Positions 18,151-27,104 of a DNA stretch of 64,000 nucleotides are shown here, one piece after another (position 1 is the stretch's first letter; each line of letters starts with the position of its first letter). The stretch comes from Aliivibrio sp. 1S175 (GTDB taxonomy: Bacteria > Pseudomonadota > Gammaproteobacteria > Enterobacterales > Vibrionaceae): the NCBI RefSeq assembly GCF_001690985.1, contig NZ_MAJS01000005.1, forward strand, positions 62,001-126,000, read 5' to 3'. A program made the translations under genes and the position numbers. The notes under the pieces are model-generated. The model was not told where the DNA came from. It saw nothing but the letters and a program-made list of their open reading frames with translations, and ran no database searches.

Positions 18151-18504
18151 TTAATTCTTCAGCACTGCTTTCTTATTTTTAGACAACTGAGAGATAATAG
18201 CTAAAATCTCTTTAGTTTCATTTATCAATTCTAAGCCTTTCTGTTTTTCTATGTATCCTATTTCTATCCCTATAAATAACTGTGTTATTAATTCAGCGGC
18301 AGAACCTTGAGAATAATTCAAAAATCGTATTTGCTCTTTTACACCGCTTCTTTCTTCTCCCTCAGCAATATTCGATGGTACAGATAACCCTGAACGTGTT
18401 ATTTGATCTCTAAACCCATAATCTTTAATACTTGAAGTGGCCTTGTAAATTTCACAAGATAAACGACAAGCCCTTTTCCAAACTTTCAACTTCTCACAAC
18501 GCAT
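18151..18504 (-). CDS. Four-helix-bundle protein, S23/IVP family
   Basis: A 117-residue protein with the hallmarks of the S23 family: KLKVWKRACRLSCEIYK at the N-terminus, FRDQITRSGLSVPSNIAEG (about 32-50) and a C-terminal helix with GYIEKQKGLELI. Relatives are encoded in the loops of 23S rRNA intervening sequences and in the accessory gene of diversity-generating retroelements; their exact function is unclear. It is bracketed by a perfect 36-bp inverted repeat, so any transcript can fold with the gene in the loop. Confidence 0.9.
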   Translation of the reverse strand: MRCEKLKVWKRACRLSCEIYKATSSIKDYGFRDQITRSGLSVPSNIAEGEERSGVKEQIRFLNYSQGSAAELITQLFIGIEIGYIEKQKGLELINETKEILAIISQLSKNKKAVLKN

Positions 18505-18543
18505 ATATATCCTTACTATTATTGAACAATCTAATAACTACCC

Positions 18544-18579
18544 CCTCTGAATTCTGCAAGCGCAGCGATCTGAACTCTT
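18544..18579. repeat. Right arm of 36-bp perfect inverted repeat (module B)
   Basis: Begins CCTCTGAATTCTGC and ends CGATCTGAACTCTT, the exact complement of the left arm. It sits 40 bases upstream of the four-helix-bundle start and directly precedes module A at the end of rjg. Confidence 0.92.
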
Positions 18580-18589
18580 ATTTCCCTAA

Positions 18590-20026
18590 CTAGCGCAGCG
18601 TATAGTTTCTAGTCTCCAGCACCCTCTCAAACTCCTCGCGCACGTTATCTTCACCATGTACAACAACCACTTCTTTTCTTCCCTCCTCAATCCCATCAAC
18701 AAACTTAATCAAATCTGCCTGATCGGCATGAGCTGAATAGCCTGACATAGTATGGATTTGTGCATTTACTTCGACGGGTTGATTATCTATCCAGACGGTT
18801 GATTTTTGATTTTGGAGATCTCGGCCTAAAGTACCGTGGGCTTGGTAACCTGCGAGGATAATGTCGGTGCGTTTATCTGGTAATAAGGCTTCTAAGTAAT
18901 TCATTACTCGGCCTCCGGCGCACATGCCGCTGGCGGCGACAATGATGCAAGGCTCTGCGGTACTTTTTAGGCGATTAACGACTTGAATATGTTCTTTATG
19001 GCTTTCTATGGTGATGCATTGTTCAAAGTTTAGTGGGTGACGTTGATTGTTTAGCTTGGTCTTGGCTTCTTTACTCCACAATTTTTTAAAGCGGCGGTAT
19101 TGCTTGGTGACTCTGTTAGCGAGTGGAGAATCTAAGATAATGGGGATGTTTGAGTCAATTTTGTGGTGATGGATTAAGTGCTCGATATCAAACAACAGCT
19201 CTTGAGTTCGACCTACTGAGAATGCGGGAATGATGATTGCACCGCCATCGTCTAAGGAACGTTCTATGATCTGTTGCAAGCGCTTAGCTCTGGTTTCTAC
19301 GCTGTCGTGAAGTTTATTGCCGTAAGTGCTTTCTATTACTAGTAAGTCGGCACGTTTAGGTGAAATTGGATCAGGTAATAATGGGGTATTGGATGGACCA
19401 AGATCGCCAGAGAATACAACGATTTCATTATTGGGGAGTTTGATTTCGACGTAAGCGGAGCCGAGGATATGGCCAGCGGGTTGGAATCTTAAGAGCAGGT
19501 ATGAGGGGCTAGTTTTTAGGGACGAGGAAGAGCGTAAAGAGCGAGATTTAGAAGAAAGAGGGATTCGGTGCCATTGGTTGTATGGGATGGGTTTTATTTG
19601 TTTTCTTATTAATTCTAATACTCTTGCTCTTTGGCCTTTGTTTAATCCTAGTTGCAGCTTTAATCCATCATCTAACATTAGCGGGACAAGCTCGGCCGTT
19701 GCTGGAGTACAGTAAATGGGTTGCTTGAACCCTTTTGCTAATAACCAAGGTAAGCGCCCAATATGGTCGATGTGAGTATGAGTAAGAATTAGCGCTTTTA
19801 GGTGTGAAATAGGAAATTCAATATCGAGTTTTTTGTCGTTGCCGTTCTTATCTTTCGCATCTCTTCCTTGAAATAGACCACAATCAATCAGTATGCTTTG
19901 GTTGTTGCCGTTGTTATTAATGCAAAGCTCGTGGCAAGAGCCGGTAACGCCAAGTTTTCCACCGTGATGTTTTAGGTTTATTTCAAAATTTGTGGTTTGG
20001 GTTGAGTGTTTTTGGGGTGTTGGCAT
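18590..20026 (-). CDS. rjg: RNA-metabolising metallo-beta-lactamase-fold exonuclease (Rjg)
   Basis: MBL-fold/beta-CASP hydrolase of the CPSF73-like group that borders O-antigen or capsule loci in Vibrio. Metal motif HTHIDH (83-88), GHILGSAY (185-192), VESTYG, and C-terminal VVHGED motif are intact. Residues about 158-177, rich in Ser and Arg (SSKSRSLRSSSS), are encoded by an inserted copy of the module C repeat. The last eight residues, ETRNYTLR, and the stop are encoded by module A. It faces hldD across a repeat-filled gap. Confidence 0.88.
   Translation of the reverse strand: MPTPQKHSTQTTNFEINLKHHGGKLGVTGSCHELCINNNGNNQSILIDCGLFQGRDAKDKNGNDKKLDIEFPISHLKALILTHTHIDHIGRLPWLLAKGFKQPIYCTPATAELVPLMLDDGLKLQLGLNKGQRARVLELIRKQIKPIPYNQWHRIPLSSKSRSLRSSSSLKTSPSYLLLRFQPAGHILGSAYVEIKLPNNEIVVFSGDLGPSNTPLLPDPISPKRADLLVIESTYGNKLHDSVETRAKRLQQIIERSLDDGGAIIIPAFSVGRTQELLFDIEHLIHHHKIDSNIPIILDSPLANRVTKQYRRFKKLWSKEAKTKLNNQRHPLNFEQCITIESHKEHIQVVNRLKSTAEPCIIVAASGMCAGGRVMNYLEALLPDKRTDIILAGYQAHGTLGRDLQNQKSTVWIDNQPVEVNAQIHTMSGYSAHADQADLIKFVDGIEEGRKEVVVVHGEDNVREEFERVLETRNYTLR
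19496..19555. repeat. Module C repeat inserted in frame within rjg
   Basis: Contains GGGGCTAGTTTTTAGGGAC (19505-19523), identical to the intergenic copy at 10753-10771, followed by GAGGAAGAGCG as in intergenic copies. The length is a multiple of three or nearly so, since the rjg frame stays open on both sides. It adds roughly 20 residues between the PYNQWHRI strand and the RFQPAGHILG motif. Confidence 0.85.
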
Positions 20027-20487
20027 GGGTGATCCTTTTTTGGTTTTAGATCTTAGGGTTCAGATCGGTCGCAGGCTCCCTTGCAGGATTCAGAGGTGAT
20101 CGTTGTTATTACAGCGTCAAAGACTGTTCTCCCCCTTTACCGCTGTATGTATGAAAGTAATAAAGTCAATACAAGGGGGAGTTAGAGGGGGTTGTATTCC
20201 ATCTACAATAGAAGAAAAAGAAAACAATCAACTAAAGATCTGAAGAAATTGCGAGCATATTCAAAATTATTTATTAACAACCCCTCCTAACCTCCCCTTA
20301 TGTCAACATCATCAATTTCAATAACTTATCAATCAAGGGGAGGAACGGTATTGCGATCGTTGAAACTACAACGATCACCTCTGAATCCTGCAAGCGAAGC
20401 GTCCTGAAACCTGCTCTACCGCCGTAGCGCCTGCACTTCTTCTCTGCTACAATTCAAGCAATTATCTTAATAAATCGTGGTATCAAA
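20027..20487. repeat. Composite inverted repeat array between rjg and hldD
   Basis: Module B (20058-20098), module D half (CCCCCTTTACC near 20135; AAGGGGGAGTTAGAGG near 20171), spacer, inverted D (CCCCTCCTAACCTCCCCTT near 20281; AAGGGGAGG near 20335) and inverted B (20380-20412). The whole has rough dyad symmetry about 20240. The last 50 bases hold the hldD leader. No gene seen; this is the only stretch between rjg and hldD. Confidence 0.8.
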
Positions 20488-21429
20488 ATGATCATTGTAA
20501 CTGGCGGCGCTGGCATGATTGGCAGCAACATTGTTAAATCTTTAAATGACAAAGGCTTCAACGATATTTTAGTGGTTGATAACCTTAAAGACGGTAAAAA
20601 ATTCAAGAACCTAGTTGATCTTGATATCACTGATTACATGGATAAAGAAGACTTCATTACGCAAATTATGGCGGGTGATGATTTTGGTTCTATTGACGCT
20701 ATTTTCCATGAAGGCGCTTGCTCTGCAACGACAGAATGGGACGGAAAATACATGATGATGAACAACTATGAATACTCTAAAGAAGTACTTCATTTTTGTA
20801 TCGAACGTGAAATTCCATTCTTATACGCATCATCTGCGGCAACGTATGGCGAGACAGATACATTCATAGAAGAGCGTGAGTACGAAGGCGCATTAAACGT
20901 TTATGGGTATTCTAAACAGCAGTTTGATAACTATGTTCGTCGTCTATGGGCGGATGCTGAAGCACACGGTGAAACCGTATCTCAAATTACCGGTTTCCGT
21001 TACTTCAATGTATATGGTCCTCGTGAACAGCATAAAGGCTCAATGGCTTCTGTTGCTTTTCATTTAAATAACCAAATGAACGCTGGCGATAATCCGAAAT
21101 TGTTTGAAGGCAGTGACGAATTTAAACGTGATTTCGTTTACGTAGGCGATGTGGCTGCGGTTAATCTTTGGTTCTTAGAAAATGGCGTATCAGGTATTTA
21201 TAACTGTGGTACTGGCCGTGCTGAACCATTCCGCGCAGTTGCTGATGCCGTAATTAAGCACCATGGTAAAGGGGAAATGGAAACTATCCCGTTCCCTGAC
21301 CATCTAAAAGGGGCTTACCAAGAGTTTACTCAAGCCGATTTAACTAAGTTACGCGCTGCAGGTTGTGATGTTGAGTTTAAGTCAGTAGCCGATGGTATTG
21401 CTGAGTATATGACGATTGTGAATAAGTAG
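20488..21429 (+). CDS. hldD: ADP-L-glycero-D-manno-heptose-6-epimerase
   Basis: Final step in making the heptose donor for the LPS inner core. Short-chain dehydrogenase fold: NADP-binding [11 protein letters not shown] at residues 5-15, catalytic YGYSKQ (about 139-144), and [10 protein letters not shown]. The 313 residues match HldD/GmhD. In Vibrio this gene conventionally marks the left border of the O-antigen/capsule region opposite rjg. Its TAG stop merges with a module A repeat (TAGAAACTATACGC). Confidence 0.96.
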   Translation: MIIVTGGAGMIGSNIVKSLNDKGFNDILVVDNLKDGKKFKNLVDLDITDYMDKEDFITQIMAGDDFGSIDAIFHEGACSATTEWDGKYMMMNNYEYSKEVLHFCIEREIPFLYASSAATYGETDTFIEEREYEGALNVYGYSKQQFDNYVRRLWADAEAHGETVSQITGFRYFNVYGPREQHKGSMASVAFHLNNQMNAGDNPKLFEGSDEFKRDFVYVGDVAAVNLWFLENGVSGIYNCGTGRAEPFRAVADAVIKHHGKGEMETIPFPDHLKGAYQEFTQADLTKLRAAGCDVEFKSVADGIAEYMTIVNK

Positions 21430-21562
21430 AAACTATACGCTTCGCTAACTAGAGACTAGACCGCTTCGCTCCTATAAGAGCGAAGTACTGATGCTGATAG
21501 ATTTTGTTATCAATCAGTAATGCACGCTCTTCTAGTTTCTAGTTTCTAGTTTCCAAAATTGT
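21427..21562. repeat. Intergenic repeat: paired module A between hldD and the GT25 gene
   Basis: Left half TAGAAACTATACGCTTCGC plus ACTAGACCGCTTCGCTCC; right half GCTCTTCTAGTTTCTAGTTT. The hldD stop codon is the first base triplet of the repeat. Confidence 0.85.
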
Positions 21563-21579
21563 TCTGGTAGATAAATTAT

Positions 21580-22302
21580 ATGAAAGTATTTGTTGTCAGT
21601 TTAAAACGTTCAGTTGATCGTCGAGAGCGTATTCAAACACATTTAGATGCTCTTGATATCTCTTTTGAATTTTTTGATGCGATTGATGGCTCAGTTGAAG
21701 ACTTTCAATATTCTGATCATGCTCGACCTCTTACGACAAAAAAACACAAAGGTTACACATTAAAAGCTAATGAAGTCGCTTGTTTTGCCAGTCATTATGG
21801 TTTGTGGAAAAAAAGTATTGAATTAAACGAGTCTATTGTGATCATCGAAGATAATGTCGATCCAATATCCAAAGCAAAAGAACTGATTGAGTTAAGCTTT
21901 CAATACATAAATAAATACGGTTATATTAAATTATCAGCAACACAGAAGTCTCAATTCACAAATATTGTAAATCTAACACCTGAATTTCAACTTGGTGGTT
22001 ATGAGAGAAAAACCTGTGGCACAACAGCGTATATTGTTAGCCCTAAAGTCGCTCAACGCTTTGTAGATAATGCTCACGAATTTTTAGAACCTGTTGATGA
22101 TTATATGGAAAAACCTTGGCGACATCAGGTACAAACCTATAGTGTCTCACCAGATCTATTTACTCGTGCTGATATATCATCCACCATTGGCTCCACACGT
22201 AAAAATAAAAATGGTATTTCTCTATTCAATAAAGCTTACATTGAATTATTTCGTACCTATGAATCACTAATGAAAAGTTTGCATTGGAAAAATAAAGAAT
22301 GA
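21580..22302 (+). CDS. Family 25 glycosyltransferase, LPS core
   Basis: Starts MKVFVVSLKRSVDRRERI, the diagnostic start of GT25 LPS glycosyltransferases (Lex-1/LgtB-like). CGTTAYIVSPKVAQRF (about 147-162) is the second conserved block. The usual acidic EDD motif reads IIEDNVDP here (about 90-97), with Asn in the third acidic position. The ATG of waaF overlaps its stop (ATGA), so the two are translationally coupled. The added sugar, often a hexose in this family, is unknown. Confidence 0.88.
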   Translation: MKVFVVSLKRSVDRRERIQTHLDALDISFEFFDAIDGSVEDFQYSDHARPLTTKKHKGYTLKANEVACFASHYGLWKKSIELNESIVIIEDNVDPISKAKELIELSFQYINKYGYIKLSATQKSQFTNIVNLTPEFQLGGYERKTCGTTAYIVSPKVAQRFVDNAHEFLEPVDDYMEKPWRHQVQTYSVSPDLFTRADISSTIGSTRKNKNGISLFNKAYIELFRTYESLMKSLHWKNKE

Positions 22303-23324
22303 AAATCCTAATTATTGGTCCATCATGGGTAGGTGACATGGTGATGTCTCAATCACTGTATATCACATTAAAACAACTGTACCCCGAGGCAACTATCGAT
22401 GTTATGGCCCCTGCTTGGTGTAAACCTATTCTAGAGAGAATGCCTGAGGTTAACCAAGCAATAGAAATGCCTCTTGGTCACGGTGATTTTAATCTTCTAG
22501 GCCGAAGGGCTCTTGGTAAAGAATTAAAAAATGATAATTACACGCACGCTTATATTTGCCCCAACTCTGCCAAATCAGCATTAATTCCGTGGTTTGCAGG
22601 TATCCCAGTTCGAACTGGTTGGAAAGGCGAAATGCGTTATGGTTTATTAAACGATTTGCGTCCAAATAAAAAATCATTTCAATACATGGTTGAACGCTAC
22701 GTTGCGTTAGCCCATCCTAAATCAAAAATGATTGATTCAAGCTCGTTAGGTGGATTAGATAATCTACCACGCCCTAAGCTTGCGATTGATACTGAGGTCC
22801 AGCAAGCCACGTTAACTAAGTTCTCTCTATCGACGGAAAAGCCTGTCCTTGGTTTATGTCCTGGTGCGGAATTTGGCCCGGCAAAACAGTGGCCTGTTGA
22901 GCACTATGCAGCTGTAGCGAATGAGATGATTAATCGTGGCCATCAAGTATGGCTATTTGGATCTGCTAAAGATAAAGAAACAACTGAGACAATTAAGTCT
23001 TTAGTCGGTTCTGACAATCAAAAATCAGTATTTAACCTAGCTGGAGATACAAGCTTAATTGAAGCGGTTGATTTACTTGCCGCTTGCAAAACCGTTGTTA
23101 GTAATGATTCAGGTTTAATGCATGTTGCCGCTGCTGTAGGTTGTCACGTAGTTGGTGTTTACGGCTCTACTTCACCAAAGTACACCCCGCCATTAGCAGA
23201 AAAAGTTGATATCGTTGGAACTGATATTGAGTGTCGACCTTGCTTTAAACGAGAATGTCCTCTTGGTCATTTGAAGTGCTTGAAAGAGTTAGACCCTAAA
23301 TTAGTTTTGACTAAATTAAACTGA
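22299..23324 (+). CDS. waaF: ADP-heptose--LPS heptosyltransferase II
   Basis: Adds the second heptose to the LPS inner core at the cytoplasmic face of the inner membrane. GT9 family: IIGPSWVGDMVMSQSLY at the N-terminus, GLCPGAEFGPAKQWP donor-binding loop (about 187-201) and NDSGLMHVAAAVG (about 269-281). Length 341, as in E. coli WaaF (348). The C-terminal Cys cluster (CRPCFKRECPLGHLKC) is typical of this subgroup. Confidence 0.95.
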   Translation: MKILIIGPSWVGDMVMSQSLYITLKQLYPEATIDVMAPAWCKPILERMPEVNQAIEMPLGHGDFNLLGRRALGKELKNDNYTHAYICPNSAKSALIPWFAGIPVRTGWKGEMRYGLLNDLRPNKKSFQYMVERYVALAHPKSKMIDSSSLGGLDNLPRPKLAIDTEVQQATLTKFSLSTEKPVLGLCPGAEFGPAKQWPVEHYAAVANEMINRGHQVWLFGSAKDKETTETIKSLVGSDNQKSVFNLAGDTSLIEAVDLLAACKTVVSNDSGLMHVAAAVGCHVVGVYGSTSPKYTPPLAEKVDIVGTDIECRPCFKRECPLGHLKCLKELDPKLVLTKLN

Positions 23325-23340
23325 ATTGAAGAATAATTAT

Positions 23341-24660
23341 ATGAATGCATTAGAAACTCTTTTTCAAAGCTCAAAATATCGTTATTTTGTTTTGACATCT
23401 ATTTATTTATTTTCCTTAACATCAATCCCATTTGATAATGTTAGCAATCTATTCAGATCAATCTTTATTCTTTGCTCACTACCAATACTTATAATCGAAA
23501 GAAAAAAAATATTCAAAGACCCAATGTTAAAGCTATTAGGTCTCGCTTTGCTCATTCAAGTTGCTAGTTGGTTAAACTCCCTTGTTTATTTACCGGATAT
23601 CGCAAATAGTGGACCTAAAATAGATCGCCTTGCCAAATTATTCAGTTTTGTATTTATTGCTTATTGGTTAAAAGGCAGTCTTCGCAATGTTTATCTATTA
23701 TGGGGGACCTTAGCGGCTGGCTTTATCCTTGGTTGCTTTGTTCATGTTGATTTCTTTACTGAAGTCGCTCGCGCTATGAGTGGAGAACGTGTTGATTTTG
23801 CAATTAAAAATGCTCAATTCACTTCAATGTTTTCAGGTATTTCACTGTTAATTAGTGTTTTCATTTTGTCGCAATTACTATTGAAGAAAAAACCATTTGA
23901 AGGGACCTCAACTCAAATAAGAATATTGATGTCTGCTACTCTTATTTTGGCCCTTATCTTCTTTGCATTTATTACCATTGTTACTCAGTCACGACAAGTC
24001 TGGCTTGCTCTTGCTTTTACTATTTCAATTACACCTATTTTTTACACTTTAATATTTCCAAACTCCAGCCGTAAACGTATAGCAATGAGCTACCTACTTC
24101 TTACTATTACTTTTATTGCCCTTAGTCAGTCTGAAAGACTACAACAACGTGTATTAGTTGAAACGAGTACATTACAACACATTGCTTCTGGTAACTTAGA
24201 TAATATTCCAATGACCAGTATTGGCATTCGAGTAAATTCTTGGATTGCGGCAACTGACTGGATAAAACGTCACCCTTTAATTGGCAGTGATTCTGAAGCC
24301 ATCGCTCAAGTTATTCAACAATCTGATAAATTCACTGGTGATCTAAAAGATTATGGACATTTACATAACTATCATATTGAAACTCTCGTCGCTTATGGCC
24401 TCCTAGGGCTTCTTCTTATTTATACTTTATATTATTGGTTAGTTCGCTCTTTATTTATCACAAAAAAACAGCAACCAGAATTAAATAACATCACTTTATT
24501 TTCACTGATGTTTGTTACTTTTTGGGCTTGTATCAATTTCTTCGAGACGTTTAATGGTCGAAGTTTTGGTGTCTATACCCACAATATTATGTTCGCTGGG
24601 TTTTATACTTTTTACTTAACCTCATCATTAAAAAAACCTATAAAAAAAGAGGATAATTAA
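23341..24660 (+). CDS. waaL: O-antigen ligase family protein
   Basis: Polytopic inner-membrane protein (439 residues, about 11-12 hydrophobic segments) with a large periplasmic loop containing RVNSWIAATDWIKRHPLIGSDSEA and the HLHNYHIETLVAYGLLGL motif that marks O-antigen ligases (Wzy_C/PF04932 type). It would transfer undecaprenyl-linked polymer to the lipid A core. A TTG start at 23326 is possible; ATG at 23341 is preferred. It lies between waaF and a GT4 gene. Confidence 0.85.
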   Translation: MNALETLFQSSKYRYFVLTSIYLFSLTSIPFDNVSNLFRSIFILCSLPILIIERKKIFKDPMLKLLGLALLIQVASWLNSLVYLPDIANSGPKIDRLAKLFSFVFIAYWLKGSLRNVYLLWGTLAAGFILGCFVHVDFFTEVARAMSGERVDFAIKNAQFTSMFSGISLLISVFILSQLLLKKKPFEGTSTQIRILMSATLILALIFFAFITIVTQSRQVWLALAFTISITPIFYTLIFPNSSRKRIAMSYLLLTITFIALSQSERLQQRVLVETSTLQHIASGNLDNIPMTSIGIRVNSWIAATDWIKRHPLIGSDSEAIAQVIQQSDKFTGDLKDYGHLHNYHIETLVAYGLLGLLLIYTLYYWLVRSLFITKKQQPELNNITLFSLMFVTFWACINFFETFNGRSFGVYTHNIMFAGFYTFYLTSSLKKPIKKEDN

Positions 24661-24661
24661 C

Positions 24662-25831
24662 ATGAAGATTGCTGTTGTTGTTAACTGCTTAAAAATTGGT
24701 GGTATGGAACGTGTTGCTGTCAATTTAGCAGATTCTTTTTATAATGACGGCCATTCTACTGATTTAATTTATTTGAAAAACCGAAAAAAAGAAGTTAATC
24801 CAAGAAATAAAGAACTACCCGTCCATCTGTTTAATTTAAAAAAAGCTGTGTTATCGACGGGAATTGGGGTTCTATGGTTCTTTATTTGCAAAATTTTAAA
24901 TATAGTTTTTAAAAAAACATTCCCTCTTTGGTTTTCCTTTGCTGAGTCTTATTTTTTTAAAAAGAAACTTAATCAGTTAGAGAAAAAAAATGGTCACCCA
25001 TTTGATTTAATTATCTTTAGGGGGCAAGGTACGTTCGAGCATTTATGGAACTTGCATGACCCTCGGTATGTTTATGTTTGTGAAAGTGTACAAACCAAGT
25101 ATAAATATGGAAAGTTCTCTAAATATATTTTTTCCAAGTTATTTGATAATAGAAAAGTAGTTTGCGTTTCTGATGGCGCCTACGATAGCTTCTCTGATTT
25201 GATCAAAACGTATTCAATCACACCTGAAAAGCACCTAATTATCTCAAATCCTAATGATTTTCAGCAAATTGAGCTAGAGTCGCATACCGATAAGCAACTC
25301 CACCATAACTCATACATTTTAGGTTTAGGTCGATTAGTTCCGAATAAAAACTTTTCATTGCTTATTGATGCCTATAACCATGCGATTAAAAATCATGATA
25401 TTAAACAAGATCTCTTAATCGTAGGGGCAGGCAAAGATTTACATACGATAAAGAAAAAAATCATAGCTCTTAACCTTACTGAACGCATTTATTTAAAGGG
25501 ACAACAATCCAATCCTTTCCCTTGGTATAAACAGGCAGATCTATTTATTCTAAGCTCAAAATCGGAAGGGTTAGGAATGGTATTAATTGAAGCGTTGGCT
25601 TGTCAAACAAAAGTCGTCTCTACAGATTGTAAGGGAGGAGTTAGACAAATTATGAATGGTGATTTAGCGCTTTTTTTAGCACAAGAAACCCCTACATCTC
25701 TTAGCGAAAAAATACACTTGGCTTTAAATACTGAGTGGGATGAATCATTTGATATTTCTGTCCAAAAAACACTGCATAATTTTGATGCTAAAACGATTAT
25801 TAATAAGTATATAAACGAGTTTACGGGATGA
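24662..25831 (+). CDS. Family 4 glycosyltransferase, LPS core
   Basis: A GT-B enzyme of 389 residues. VVVNCLKIGGMERVAVNLA near the N-terminus is the usual acceptor-side glycine motif. LGLGRLVPNKNFSLLIDAY (about 221-239) and SKSEGLGMVLIEALAC (E-x7-E, about 298-313) form the donor site. Overlaps waaA by four bases (ATGA). It probably adds a core hexose or HexNAc. Confidence 0.88.
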   Translation: MKIAVVVNCLKIGGMERVAVNLADSFYNDGHSTDLIYLKNRKKEVNPRNKELPVHLFNLKKAVLSTGIGVLWFFICKILNIVFKKTFPLWFSFAESYFFKKKLNQLEKKNGHPFDLIIFRGQGTFEHLWNLHDPRYVYVCESVQTKYKYGKFSKYIFSKLFDNRKVVCVSDGAYDSFSDLIKTYSITPEKHLIISNPNDFQQIELESHTDKQLHHNSYILGLGRLVPNKNFSLLIDAYNHAIKNHDIKQDLLIVGAGKDLHTIKKKIIALNLTERIYLKGQQSNPFPWYKQADLFILSSKSEGLGMVLIEALACQTKVVSTDCKGGVRQIMNGDLALFLAQETPTSLSEKIHLALNTEWDESFDISVQKTLHNFDAKTIINKYINEFTG

Positions 25832-27096
25832 TACTTCGCTATTGCTATACCATTTTGCTTTTTTTATTGTCTCCTTTTTTACTCTATTCTCTGTATAAAC
25901 AGAAAGATGGAAAACCTTCGTTTGGCCTGCGTTGGAAAGAACATTTTGGTTTTACCCTTGCCTTAAAATCCAATATTAATCCTATTTGGATTCATGCTGT
26001 TTCTGTTGGTGAAGCTATTGCCGCTATACCAATAATTAACGCCTTAAAGAAACAAAACCCCGAACAGCCAATTCTTGTTACAACAACAACCAGCACAGGT
26101 GCAGAACAAATAGAAAAGCTAGGTGATTTGGTTGAACACAGATATATGCCGATTGACTTTTGCTTTGCGGTTCGTGGTTTTTTAAAAGCAACAAAGCCTG
26201 AAAAAATGCTGATCATGGAAACGGAGTTATGGCCAAATACTCTCTATACAGTGTCAAAATTTGGTATTCCTATTTCAGTATTAAATGCGCGTCTCTCTGA
26301 AAAATCGTTTTTAGGCTATAAAAAAATACAACCGATATTTAATCTACTTGGTAAACACTTAACTCATGTTTGTTGCCAATATCAAGATGATGCAGATCGA
26401 TTCGTTGCACTTGGTATCAACCGTGAAAAAGTACATGTTACTGGATCTGTAAAATTTGATATCTTGATTACCCAGCAAATACAAAAATTGGGAGTAGAAC
26501 TGCGCAAGAAACTTGGAGCCTCTCGTCCCACTTGGATTGCAGCGAGTACACATAAAGGAGAAGATGAACAAATATTAGCTGCTCATAAATCCTTGCTATC
26601 AACAATTCCCAATGCGCTGTTAATTTTAGTTCCTCGTCACCCAGAGCGATTTAATTCCGTATTTGAACTTTGCCTTCAATCCAATGTTAACTGTATCAAA
26701 CGTACCTTAAATCAAACGATAACAGCAGATACTCAAGTGTATCTAGCGGATACGATGGGAGAAATGTTGACACTCATTGGTGCCTCTGACATCTGTTTTA
26801 TGGGAGGAAGCTTACTTGGTGATAAGGTCGGTGGGCACAATATATTAGAACCTGCTGCATTAGGTAAACCGTCTTTAATTGGTCCAAGTTATTTTAATTT
26901 TCAAGAAATAACACAACAACTTATAAACAATAACGCGGCTATAGTTGCTCATAATACAACGGAACTAACAGATAATCTTATTGTGATTTTTAGAGATGAG
27001 CAATACAGAGAACAACTACAAAAAAATACTTTACGTTTTATGGAAAAAAATAAAGGAGCTGTAGAAAAAACACTGCAGCAGATAAATAAAATATAG
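25828..27096 (+). CDS. waaA: Kdo transferase (3-deoxy-manno-octulosonate transferase)
   Basis: Transfers Kdo from CMP-Kdo to lipid IVA. An N-terminal membrane anchor (TILLFLLSPFLLYSLY), WIHAVSVGEAIAAIPII (54-70, containing the catalytic Glu), VETELWPN-type METELWPN (about 130), and C-terminal GGSLLGDKVGGHNILEPAALGKP are intact. The 422 residues match E. coli WaaA. With kdkA in the same locus, the enzyme is likely monofunctional, leaving a single phosphorylated Kdo as in Haemophilus and Vibrio (inference). Confidence 0.96.
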   Translation: MILRYCYTILLFLLSPFLLYSLYKQKDGKPSFGLRWKEHFGFTLALKSNINPIWIHAVSVGEAIAAIPIINALKKQNPEQPILVTTTTSTGAEQIEKLGDLVEHRYMPIDFCFAVRGFLKATKPEKMLIMETELWPNTLYTVSKFGIPISVLNARLSEKSFLGYKKIQPIFNLLGKHLTHVCCQYQDDADRFVALGINREKVHVTGSVKFDILITQQIQKLGVELRKKLGASRPTWIAASTHKGEDEQILAAHKSLLSTIPNALLILVPRHPERFNSVFELCLQSNVNCIKRTLNQTITADTQVYLADTMGEMLTLIGASDICFMGGSLLGDKVGGHNILEPAALGKPSLIGPSYFNFQEITQQLINNNAAIVAHNTTELTDNLIVIFRDEQYREQLQKNTLRFMEKNKGAVEKTLQQINKI

Positions 27097-27104
27097 GCCA
27101 CGGT

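Noticed and set aside
17278-20487. Repeats as integron attC sites with cassettes
   Set aside because: No integrase, no attC core and inverse-core motifs recognised, and the same modules occur between housekeeping genes in both orientations.
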